This document shows positions 1 to 5,597 of a DNA stretch of 10,236 bases, in pieces. The notes under the pieces were generated by a model, which did no database searches, had not been told where the DNA came from, and saw only the letters and a program-made list of their open reading frames with translations. The stretch is from Pseudomonadota bacterium. GTDB taxonomy: Bacteria; Pseudomonadota; Alphaproteobacteria; Sphingomonadales; Sphingomonadaceae. The position numbers and the translations under genes are program-made. Every line of letters starts with the position of its first letter. The first letter of the stretch is position 1. Where the stretch lies: contig JAFAED010000286.1 in the NCBI GenBank assembly GCA_023424275.1, positions 1-10,236 of the forward strand, written 5' to 3'.

Positions 1-113
1 AGTTCGGCCATTGCCGAGCGCGGAATGCGCGCAATGCCGCCACCGCTTTCCTCGGCCCGCGAATTCGCCACCTGCAGTTTCACCTGCTTTTCCTTCACCG
101 TTGCGTCGGCCAA
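1..113 (-). CDS. CDC48-family AAA ATPase, N-terminal fragment (runs off left edge)
   Basis: Only the first 37 codons and part of the next are present, reading leftward. The translation begins MADATVKEKQVKLQV and continues with EESGGGIARIPRSAMAEL. This matches the start of the double-psi-beta-barrel N-domain of CDC48/VAT-type AAA ATPases, where a 'KLxVaxA... GxGIAR(l/i)...mxxLG' pattern is followed by 'xxGDvveI'. These are hexameric ATP-driven unfoldases in the cytoplasm. I chose the TTG at 113-111 as start because a GGGAGA Shine-Dalgarno-like sequence lies about 6 nt upstream, and because the N-terminus then has the length usual for this family. No ATG occurs at that position. The gene is divergent from the LysR gene and shares a 108-bp intergenic region with it. 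The call rests on 38 residues only. The P-loop motifs that would confirm it are outside the window. Confidence 0.72.
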   Translation of the reverse strand, partial: MADATVKEKQVKLQVANSRAEESGGGIARIPRSAMAE

Positions 114-169
114 TGCGCGTCTCCCGCAAAAAACATCTGAATGCAAAAGATAGGATAGCGGTTCCCGAT

Positions 170-198
170 TTGCGACCCCCGGCGCCACGTCATCTTAT
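170..198 (+). promoter_or_regulatory. Possible sigma70-type promoter of the LysR gene
   Basis: TTGCGA (170-175) and TCTTAT (193-198) are separated by 17 bp and each match four of six consensus bases. The -10 box sits inside the palindrome at 188-202. A start point near 205 would give a short leader before the ATG at 222. This is by inspection only. Confidence 0.35.
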
Positions 199-202
199 GA
201 CG
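188..202. promoter_or_regulatory. Palindromic operator candidate in the divergent intergenic region
   Basis: CGTCATCTTATGACG is a perfect 6-bp inverted repeat around a 3-bp centre. It lies between the divergent CDC48-type and LysR genes, where LysR regulators commonly bind to control themselves and the divergent neighbour. It contains T-N9-A and not the textbook T-N11-A spacing, so binding by the adjacent LysR protein is an inference. Because it covers the putative -10 box, occupancy would be expected to repress the LysR gene. Confidence 0.4.
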
Positions 203-221
203 CACTGCACAAAATTCTGGC

Positions 222-1136
222 ATGTCCGCCGGTGTCATGTCATCATCGGCGCCCGATATGCCACGCCTTCCCCCCCTCAGCAGCATGGAAGCCTTTCTCG
301 AGGTTGCCCGCCACGGCACAGTCAAGGCCGCCGCGATAGAACTCGGCCTGTCGATGCCCGCGCTCTCGCGGCGGATCCAGACACTGGAACATGCGGTCGG
401 GCGGCCGCTGTTCAACCGGCATCATCACGGACTCAGCCTGACCGAAGCCGGGCGTGCGCTGCAGGAACAATTGTCGCCGATCCTCGACGAGTTACGGACG
501 GTTATCGGGCAGGTCGGCAGCCCCGATGCGTCGCTCCGGCTTCACCTCAACGTCCTGCCGCTGTTCGCGCAGCAACGTCTGTTCCCGCGGCTTCCCGAAC
601 TGCGACGCCAGCACCCCGAATTGCACATCGACATCGACACCATGTCGCACGCCGAGGCGCGGCTGGGCGAAGGCATCGATGCGGCGATCGCGCTGGCCCG
701 CTCGATCGACCCGGCGCTCTACGCCGCGCGGCTCGACCAGGACAAAGTGTTCCCGATCGCATCGCGAACGCTGGCCGACGGCGAGCGGGCGGTCACCGTG
801 CCCGAGCAATTGCAGCGCATGACGATCTTGCTTCACCGCGAGATGCCCGAGACCTTCACCGAATGGAAAAAGGCGATCGGCATGCCCTATCTGGAACCGG
901 CGGGGATCGATTATTTCGATTCGGGGCCGCTGATGCTCGAGGCTGCGGCGCAGGGAATCGGCGTTGCGTTCATGCATGGTCATCATTTCGACGACGCGCA
1001 CGACCCGCGGCTTGTGCGCCTGTTCGATTTCGATGTCGACAGCCCGTACAGCTATTGGTTCGTGTGCCGCCCGCGAGCGCTGCGCCAGCCTGCGGTCAAA
1101 TATTTCCACGACTGGCTGCTCGCCGCGAAGATCTGA
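222..1136 (+). CDS. LysR-family transcriptional regulator
   Basis: A 304-residue protein, normal length for a LysR-type DNA-binding regulator. Residues about 18-77 form the winged helix-turn-helix (LSSMEAFLEVARHGTVKAAA, then ELGLSMPALSRRIQTLE and the wing GRPLFNR...LSLTEAG). A linker helix follows to about residue 98. Residues about 105-300 form the periplasmic-binding-protein-like effector domain. The overall layout resembles the GcvA-like subgroup, but the effector cannot be read from sequence. The start is uncertain: ATGs at 222, 237 and 258 are in frame and none has a good Shine-Dalgarno sequence. The one at 258 (MPRLPPLS) gives the N-terminus most usual for the family. It is divergent from a CDC48-type ATPase gene and probably regulates itself. 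No metabolic gene next to it hints at a regulon. Confidence 0.9.
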   Translation: MSAGVMSSSAPDMPRLPPLSSMEAFLEVARHGTVKAAAIELGLSMPALSRRIQTLEHAVGRPLFNRHHHGLSLTEAGRALQEQLSPILDELRTVIGQVGSPDASLRLHLNVLPLFAQQRLFPRLPELRRQHPELHIDIDTMSHAEARLGEGIDAAIALARSIDPALYAARLDQDKVFPIASRTLADGERAVTVPEQLQRMTILLHREMPETFTEWKKAIGMPYLEPAGIDYFDSGPLMLEAAAQGIGVAFMHGHHFDDAHDPRLVRLFDFDVDSPYSYWFVCRPRALRQPAVKYFHDWLLAAKI

Positions 1137-1153
1137 ACCGGAGCGACCGGTTC
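1135..1153. terminator. Stem-loop shared by the convergent LysR gene and tRNA-Thr
   Basis: GAACCGG and CCGGTTC form a perfect 7-bp stem with the 5-nt loop AGCGA, overlapping the LysR stop codon. It lies between two convergent transcription units, but no T-run follows on either strand. It is therefore at best a weak or Rho-assisted terminator or a 3'-end stabiliser. Confidence 0.35.
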
Positions 1154-1178
1154 GCAAGGCTGTCCGAATATGGGGAAA

Positions 1179-1253
1179 TGGTGCTGCTGGACAGGATTGA
1201 ACTGTCGACCTCGTCATTACCAATGACGCGCTCTACCACTGAGCTACAGCAGC
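1179..1253 (-). tRNA. tRNA-Thr (anticodon GGU)
   Basis: Read on the minus strand this is a complete 75-nt cloverleaf including an encoded CCA. The acceptor arm pairs GCTGCTG with CAGCAGC, with discriminator A. The D-arm is GCTC-AGTGGTA-GAGC. The anticodon stem CGTCA/TGACG closes the loop TTGGTAA, giving anticodon GGT, which reads the threonine codon ACC (and ACU by wobble). The variable region is AGGTC. The T-arm is GACAG-TTCAATC-CTGTC. All stems pair perfectly. Confidence 0.97.
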
Positions 1254-1295
1254 AACCTCATCGCCCCCGAACGCATGTTCGCTGGGCAGGCGCGG

Positions 1296-1324
1296 CCTAT
1301 GGCGGGGTGCCTCCCGCGTGTCAA
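1296..1324 (-). promoter_or_regulatory. Possible promoter of tRNA-Thr
   Basis: On the minus strand a perfect TTGACA (1324-1319) is followed after 17 bp by CATAGG (1301-1296) and then a GC-rich stretch, CCGCGCC. The predicted start is about 36 nt upstream of the tRNA. A GC-rich discriminator is typical of stable-RNA promoters under stringent control. The -10 box is a weak match, so this remains tentative. Confidence 0.4.
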
Positions 1325-1359
1325 GATGCGAGGCTTGACGATATGGCGATTTCGCGGGC

Positions 1360-1500
1360 ATGGCCGCTTTTGTGAGCAAGACGCCCTCCCCCGCCGATCT
1401 CGAACGCGAACGCCGCCTCGCCGAAGCGCTGCGCGACAATCTGCGCAAACGGAAGGCACAGGCGCGCGAAGCAAAGGCGGAACAGCCGCCTAAAGACTGA
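1360..1500 (+). CDS. Small highly charged conserved-type protein of unknown function
   Basis: This frame encodes 46 residues, beginning MAAFVSKTPSPADLERERR and ending AEQPPKD. The sequence is rich in Arg, Glu, Ala and Lys and is predicted to be one long amphipathic, strongly charged helix from about residue 11 to 41. It contains a 'LAEALRxNLRxRKAQAR' core, a pattern I associate with small hypothetical proteins of sphingomonads that have no known function. Codon third positions are strongly G/C. A GTG at 1372 is an alternative start that would give MSKTPSPADLE. It is convergent with the DUF1905 gene, and the two 3' ends overlap by 11 bp. No function is assigned. Confidence 0.65.
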   Translation: MAAFVSKTPSPADLERERRLAEALRDNLRKRKAQAREAKAEQPPKD

Positions 1501-1804
1501 TGGTAACCGTCACCTCGTCGCCCTCGGCGAGCCCCTCAGCCTTTCGGACGGCGGCCTTGACCGGAAGCAGCCAGCCCCCGCTCTCGCGGTGCGGAAAGAC
1601 CGACGTGCTCCACCGCGTATCGCCGATCGTCGCGTGCACCTTCGCCGACCCGAAGCCCTTGCGCCCGTCGAGCCACTGACCGCCGATCGCCGCAAGGCGA
1701 ATCCCGTCGGCAACCTCGCCAGCGATCGTGACGAAGAACCAGGCGGCAGGCGCCGTCGCCGATTGCCAGCGCCAGAGCGGCGTCGTGACGGTGAAGTCTT
1801 CCAA
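1490..1804 (-). CDS. DUF1905 domain protein
   Basis: A 104-residue protein that is almost entirely a DUF1905 domain. Recognisable features are the N-terminal 'TTPLWRWQ...APAAWFFVTI' segment, the central 'KGFGSAKVHATIGDTRWSTSVFP' and the C-terminal 'LPVKAAVRKAEGLAEGDEVTV'. Such domains form a small beta-barrel and occur alone or fused to a YdeI/OmdA-like segment; the biochemical role is unknown. No ATG precedes the conserved region. A TTG at 1804 begins LEDFTVTT and lies 5 bp after the stop of the cyclophilin gene, so I take it as the start. The short gap suggests translational coupling in one transcript with the isomerase. No clear Shine-Dalgarno sequence is visible. The stop (TAG at 1492-1490) lies inside the end of the convergent small gene. 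Confidence 0.87.
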   Translation of the reverse strand: MEDFTVTTPLWRWQSATAPAAWFFVTIAGEVADGIRLAAIGGQWLDGRKGFGSAKVHATIGDTRWSTSVFPHRESGGWLLPVKAAVRKAEGLAEGDEVTVTISL

Positions 1805-1809
1805 CCGCG

Positions 1810-2871
1810 TTATTTCGCCGCGACCGCGCGCACGGGCACCGGAATATTGCAGATGTCGGCGCCGCCGGCGGGCGTGATGAAAAAGGGATCGCGGCGGTTC
1901 GCGCGCGCATCGGCATAACGGGCAAAGCTGCTGCTTTCGGTCGACAGATATTCGAACCTTGGCTGCTCCGCCGCGGGCAGATCGCTGGCGATGCGGATCG
2001 ATCCGATCGGCGTCCGTTCGACTTCGGTGTTGTAGAATCCCAGTTCTTCGGTCCCGCGCGGCAGGCTCGACAGATATTCGATACCGCTGACAACGCGGCC
2101 GACGACCGCGATATTGCGATCGAGATGGCGCGGCGCGTGACCGATCACGGCGTAGAGTTCGGCGCCGCTTCCGGTATCGGGCGACATATTGCGGCCGACC
2201 CCGACCATGCCGTAGCAATGCAGCGGCCAGCCAGTTGGATTGTCCGCCGCTTTGGCCTCGAAGGCGACGGGGAAGCCACCGGAAAAGCCGACGGTCGGCG
2301 CATAGCTATCACCAAGGCGCAATTTCTGGGCGGCGTCGAACCACTTTTCCATCCGCCCCTCCACAACCGATGCGACCTCATCAATCGAAGCCGCATTGCT
2401 GGCTGGCGAACCGGGGCTTGGCCGATCAACGCTCGGCCACGGTCGAAATTCGGTGAAGCCAGCCTCGGAAATTTGAAGCAGGGAAGTTTCATAGCCACTT
2501 TCAGGCACCGTCGCCAATCCGGCCGGCAGCGGCTTTTTCTCGCTCGCGTCACCCCATTGCGCGACATAATTGTCCTGCACCCGGTTAACGCTCGTCTCGT
2601 CCCACCAATGCGCGGCGGCGAGCTTGCGGATATTGCCGATCCATCCTTGGCTGAACGGCGCAGGCATCAACTGGATGACGACGCGGCGCGCCTTGCCTTT
2701 GGCGTCGGGCGCAAGATCCATCACCAGCAGGTCCGATGGCGCGATCGCGACCCACTCGCTTGCTGGCGCGGCCGCCACAATCTCTCCCGGCGAAGGAATG
2801 GGCGCGGGCTCCTGAGCGTGGACCGGTGAGACGAGCGAAGCGATGGTAGCCGCGAGGAGCAGATGTTTCAT
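1810..2871 (-). CDS. Exported cyclophilin-type peptidyl-prolyl cis-trans isomerase with a large insertion
   Basis: This 353-residue protein starts with a typical signal peptide, MKHLLLAATIASLVSPVHA, with a likely cleavage at HA|QE after residue 19. It should act in the periplasm, isomerising Xaa-Pro bonds during folding. The cyclophilin fold is split. Residues about 63-108 correspond to the first strands, including VNRV (residues 95-98), which matches the catalytic 'FHRV' Arg region, and QWGD. Residues about 215-273 hold HCYGMVGVGR, GSGAELYAVIG and DRNIAVVGRVVSGIEYL, matching the 'GMaNaGpNtngSQFFI...LDgkhtvFGrVveGmd' half. Roughly 100 residues lie between the halves, far more than in minimal cyclophilins. 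Several normally aromatic active-site positions are changed, so activity is uncertain. The downstream DUF1905 gene is probably cotranscribed. Confidence 0.85.
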   Translation of the reverse strand: MKHLLLAATIASLVSPVHAQEPAPIPSPGEIVAAAPASEWVAIAPSDLLVMDLAPDAKGKARRVVIQLMPAPFSQGWIGNIRKLAAAHWWDETSVNRVQDNYVAQWGDASEKKPLPAGLATVPESGYETSLLQISEAGFTEFRPWPSVDRPSPGSPASNAASIDEVASVVEGRMEKWFDAAQKLRLGDSYAPTVGFSGGFPVAFEAKAADNPTGWPLHCYGMVGVGRNMSPDTGSGAELYAVIGHAPRHLDRNIAVVGRVVSGIEYLSSLPRGTEELGFYNTEVERTPIGSIRIASDLPAAEQPRFEYLSTESSSFARYADARANRRDPFFITPAGGADICNIPVPVRAVAAK

Positions 2872-2888
2872 GCCCGATATCTGCCATG

Positions 2889-2916
2889 CCTATGCGACTT
2901 GCGAAAGCCCCGCCAA
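2889..2916 (-). promoter_or_regulatory. Possible promoter of the cyclophilin gene
   Basis: On the minus strand TTGGCG (2916-2911) and CATAGG (2894-2889) are 16 bp apart, just upstream of the isomerase ATG at 2871. It overlaps, in the opposite direction, the candidate promoter of tRNA-Ser. Both matches are weak. Confidence 0.25.
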
Positions 2917-2927
2917 GCGATTAGGGC
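2899..2927 (+). promoter_or_regulatory. Possible promoter of tRNA-Ser
   Basis: TTGCGA (2899-2904) and TAGGGC (2922-2927) are separated by 17 bp and followed by a GC-rich GCC stretch, 18 bp before the mature tRNA 5' end at 2946. The -35 hexamer is identical to the one proposed for the LysR gene. The -10 match is poor but the placement is right. Confidence 0.38.
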
Positions 2928-2945
2928 GCCTCTTCCAGAGCATGC

Positions 2946-3036
2946 GGAGCGGTGGCCGAGTGGTCGAAGGCGCTCGCCTGGAAAGTGAGTATACGTCAAA
3001 AGCGTATCGAGGGTTCGAATCCCTCCCGCTCCGCCA
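2946..3036 (+). tRNA. tRNA-Ser (anticodon GGA)
   Basis: A 91-nt class II tRNA with encoded CCA. The acceptor pairs GGAGCGG with CCGCTCC, with discriminator G as expected for tRNA-Ser. The anticodon stem CTCGC/GTGAG closes the loop CTGGAAA, giving anticodon GGA, which reads UCC and UCU. A long variable arm (about TATACGTCAAAAGCGTATC) follows, with stem pairing ATACG/CGTAT. The T-arm is GAGGG-TTCGAAT-CCCTC. The long variable arm and discriminator G confirm serine identity. Confidence 0.97.
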
Positions 3037-3057
3037 CACCCCGCGACGAACGCTAAC

Positions 3058-3087
3058 TCGTATCGAATATTCTAGACCGCGATACGA
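3058..3087. repeat. Inverted repeat downstream of tRNA-Ser
   Basis: TCGTATCG and CGATACGA form a perfect 8-bp inverted repeat around a 14-nt AT-rich spacer. It lies 21 bp after the tRNA-Ser 3' end and about 70 bp past the stop of the convergent methyltransferase gene. No T-run follows on either strand. It could be a bidirectional transcript-end structure or a protein site; the sequence does not decide. Confidence 0.4.
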
Positions 3088-3097
3088 TGGTTAATGC

Positions 3098-3111
3098 CGC
3101 CGCATGCGGCG
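3098..3111. repeat. 14-bp perfect palindrome between convergent tRNA-Ser and methyltransferase
   Basis: CGCCGCATGCGGCG is a perfect 14-bp palindrome in the 123-bp gap that contains no visible gene. Folded, it gives a 5-bp GC stem with a CATG tetraloop. It may take part in transcript ending for the leftward methyltransferase, but no U-tract follows. Confidence 0.4.
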
Positions 3112-3159
3112 ACCGTTGGGTGTAACGCGCGGCCCCGTACCTACGACAGCGGGACGACT

Positions 3160-3936
3160 TTACGCCGCAACGCGCACCGCGACATTCTTGTCGCCCCGCT
3201 TCGGGAACCGCTGCATCCCCTCCGACGCCTTCATATAGGCGTCCGTACAGCCAGGTACGATCCGATCGTGCAGCTCGACAAAAAGCATGCCGATCCGATC
3301 GATCCATGATGCCGAGGCCAAAAGAACGTCGCGTTCCGCACCTTCGATATCGAGCTTGAGAATGTCGACGCGATCGCGGTTCATCTTCGCCAACAGGCTC
3401 GGGATGGAAACGGTCTGCGTCATGCCGACTTCGGGCAATCCGCGTTCCGCAACACCGGCGGCCATGGAGAAGCCCCAATCTCCGGTGCCGCGATCGAAGA
3501 GTGGCTTTTTGCCGTCCTCGGCATCCAGCGCGGCGTGGATCGGAACGACATTGGGGTACGGCGCCACATTCTGTGCGAGGATGCGATAATTCTCGTCCGA
3601 TGGCTCAAGCGTCACGATCGTCGCGTTCGGAAAAAGCTGCGCCAAAGCGATGGCGGCGGTCCCGATATATCCGCCGGCATCGACGATGAAGAGCGGCGCT
3701 TTCCGATCGCTCACCAGTTCGGCTGCGGCGTCGAATTCGCCTTCGGCAAGACAATGGCGCGCGGTAACCAGATCCGTATTCATGGTCCGAAGCCAAAGAT
3801 CCGCCCCTCCGACCCTTAGAGGAAGGAGAGCATTTCTTTTAGTCAGGCGGTAAGCGGAAAACCTGGCGACGGGGACAATTCCATTCTCTTTCAATAGATG
3901 TCGCAAACCTGCCACCGCTTTTGAAATCCGGGACAT
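3160..3936 (-). CDS. FkbM-family SAM-dependent methyltransferase
   Basis: A 258-residue cytoplasmic protein with the class I methyltransferase fold. Residues 85-92 (VDAGGYIG) are the SAM-binding motif I loop. VTLEPSDENYRIL (108-120) places the acidic Glu111 that should hold the ribose hydroxyls. KLDIEGAERDVL (194-205) is the motif typical of the FkbM family, and LFVELHD (218-224) follows. FkbM enzymes O-methylate polyketides and, in bacteria, sugars of glycans and glycolipids; the substrate cannot be told here. The start is well supported: GGAGAGA lies 4 nt upstream of the ATG. It stands alone, leftward, separated from the secretion operon by 302 bp, and convergent with tRNA-Ser. A role in modifying a surface polysaccharide is plausible but unproven. 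Confidence 0.9.
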   Translation of the reverse strand: MSRISKAVAGLRHLLKENGIVPVARFSAYRLTKRNALLPLRVGGADLWLRTMNTDLVTARHCLAEGEFDAAAELVSDRKAPLFIVDAGGYIGTAAIALAQLFPNATIVTLEPSDENYRILAQNVAPYPNVVPIHAALDAEDGKKPLFDRGTGDWGFSMAAGVAERGLPEVGMTQTVSIPSLLAKMNRDRVDILKLDIEGAERDVLLASASWIDRIGMLFVELHDRIVPGCTDAYMKASEGMQRFPKRGDKNVAVRVAA

Positions 3937-4238
3937 CCGATCTCTCCGCCGTCGTCTATTGGAAGAATCTCAACCTTGGACGATGGTTATGTCAGGCAAC
4001 GATATTCTGCAAGCCTATCCAATCCCGTCCCATTTCCGTCACATATCATTTGAATTTTTCAGATGAGATTGAATATGCTGAAGAATTTCCGCCCTTCCTG
4101 CCGGCTCTTCTGTCGAAGCGACACATAATTCGCAGTCTCCCGGCCTCTGCATCCTCCCCTCTGTCGGCCATCTTGCTGCTTCGCTGCAGGTCGACGCCTA
4201 TCGAAGGCACGCCGACCTGCGACGTGGCAAAGCAGGCG
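3937..4238. other. Gene-free, AT-richer intergenic region
   Basis: These 302 bp between the adaptor gene and the methyltransferase contain no convincing coding frame on either strand. The segment from about 4030 to 4095 is visibly richer in A/T than its surroundings. It presumably carries the methyltransferase promoter, though I could not pick a convincing -35/-10 pair. The part nearest the adaptor stop holds a stem-loop (4186-4220). Confidence 0.6.
4186..4220 (-). terminator. Stem-loop after the secretion operon
   Basis: GCAGGTCG and CGACCTGC form a perfect 8-bp stem around a 19-nt loop. The loop contains a further GCCT/AGGC pairing. It begins 18 nt beyond the adaptor stop codon on the minus strand, the right place for a transcript end. 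No run of T follows, so it may be Rho-dependent or a 3' stabiliser. Confidence 0.35.
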
Positions 4239-5597
4239 TCAATTCTCGCGGCCCGCCATCCAGAGCGTTTGGGTGAGGGGTTCGATCAGGTAGGAAAGCG
4301 CAGTCCGTTTCCGGAGCGGGATCATGACATCGACCGGCAAGCCGGCACGCAGCCCGCCATCCGCGCGCACCTGGCGCAGCTTGGCGATCTCGCTCGGCGG
4401 GACGAGCAGCTCGATCTTGAAATAGCGCATTCCCGTCCGCTCATCCTCGAAACTGTCGGCCGATATTTTGGAGATTCGTCCCTTCAGTATCGGCAGGTTG
4501 CGCTCCTGCAACGCAGTGAAGCGAACCTGGGTCTCCATACCGGGACTCAGATCGTCGGCATCGGTCGGCGACGCCCTGCCCTCGATGACCAGGGCCCGGT
4601 CTTGGGGGACAATTTCCATCAATGTTTCGCCTGCCCCAACAACCCCGCCGACGGTGAAAATTTTGAGTCCGACGACGCGGCCGCTCGCCGGTGCGCGGAC
4701 GGTAGAGCGGGCAAGCTGCTCGCGGACCGATTCCAACTTGGGTTGCAACTCGTCAAGGCGCACCTGTCCCTCGCGCATCCGGGCGGCAACCTCCTCCATC
4801 ATCTGCTTGTCGAGCGAGACGATTTGCATGCGCGCTTCGCCAATCGCTTCGGAAGACCGCGCAACATCGGCGCGATAAGCTCCGTAGATGCCGTCGAGTG
4901 CCGCGGCATCGCGCTCCATCGCGCGAACGCGGTTGATAGAAACAAAGCCCTTGGGCAGCAGGGTGCGCATACCATCAAGCTCTTCGCCGATCAGCCGCTG
5001 CTGCTCCTTGTTGGAACGCATTTGATGGGTGTAGCCGTTGATCTGCTCGGAATGCTGGCGCATTTTCTGCCCAAGGACGCCCCGCTGCGTCTGGAGCGAG
5101 TTTCTTCGCGCATCGAACAGCAGTCGTTGCCCCCGCATCGCTTCGGCCGCAAGCGCTCGGTCCTCAGGTGCCAGCGATGCGAATTCCACGGGTTCGGCCA
5201 CGCTCGCGAGTCCATGCTGTTCCGCAACAAGGCGCGCGCGCTGCGCAAGCAGCGCAATGACTTCGCCCGTCAGGCCGCGCTCGGTCGCAACCAGTTCGGA
5301 TGCCGAAATCTTCAGCAGGGCCTGCCCCTTGGTGACGGCCTGTCCTTCGATCACCTGAAGCGCGGTGACAATGCCGCCCTCGCGATGTTGGACGGCCTGG
5401 CGATTTCCGGAAACCGCGACGATACCCTGCGCATAGGCGCCGGCATCGAGTGGCGTGGCCGCCGCCCATCCAAGGAAACCAAGGAAGAACAAAGCGATGA
5501 TGGCGATGCCGACACGCATCTCGCGGTGCGGCCTGTCGACGGAATCCTTGTCGGCCTGGTCGGCGATGATCGGCGGTTTCCACATCATGTCGTTCAT
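4239..5597 (-). CDS. Type I secretion periplasmic adaptor (HlyD/PrtE family membrane-fusion protein)
   Basis: A 452-residue protein that links the inner-membrane ABC exporter to the outer-membrane TolC-type channel. It has a short cytoplasmic N-terminus and one membrane segment at about 29-47 (VGIAIIALFFLGFLGW). The first half-lipoyl segment is at about 71-97 (HREGGIV...VIEGQAVTKGQALLKI) and a long coiled-coil hairpin spans about 100-295. The second half-lipoyl segment (VRAPASGRVVGLKIFTVGGV, 300-319, then GETLMEIVPQD) is followed by the beta-barrel region to about 430. Length and order are standard for PrtE-type adaptors. The start is firm: GGGAGGA lies 5 nt upstream, and the ATG overlaps the TGA of the ABC gene by 4 bp (ATGA), so the two are translationally coupled. 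No TolC gene follows. Confidence 0.96.
   Translation of the reverse strand: MNDMMWKPPIIADQADKDSVDRPHREMRVGIAIIALFFLGFLGWAAATPLDAGAYAQGIVAVSGNRQAVQHREGGIVTALQVIEGQAVTKGQALLKISASELVATERGLTGEVIALLAQRARLVAEQHGLASVAEPVEFASLAPEDRALAAEAMRGQRLLFDARRNSLQTQRGVLGQKMRQHSEQINGYTHQMRSNKEQQRLIGEELDGMRTLLPKGFVSINRVRAMERDAAALDGIYGAYRADVARSSEAIGEARMQIVSLDKQMMEEVAARMREGQVRLDELQPKLESVREQLARSTVRAPASGRVVGLKIFTVGGVVGAGETLMEIVPQDRALVIEGRASPTDADDLSPGMETQVRFTALQERNLPILKGRISKISADSFEDERTGMRYFKIELLVPPSEIAKLRQVRADGGLRAGLPVDVMIPLRKRTALSYLIEPLTQTLWMAGREN

Noticed and set aside
492..1223. 243-codon open frame on the minus strand opposite the LysR gene
   Set aside because: It is the antisense shadow of a clear LysR effector domain and its start lies inside the tRNA-Thr gene.
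11..1375. 454-codon open frame on the plus strand
   Set aside because: It is in a different frame over the LysR gene and runs straight through the tRNA-Thr. The translation is rich in Arg, Pro and Ala, as expected of an out-of-frame GC-rich reading.
1490..2218. Longer version of the DUF1905 frame reaching upstream to 2218
   Set aside because: The extra N-terminal part is an Arg-rich out-of-frame reading of the cyclophilin gene. The DUF1905 similarity begins right after the TTG at 1804.
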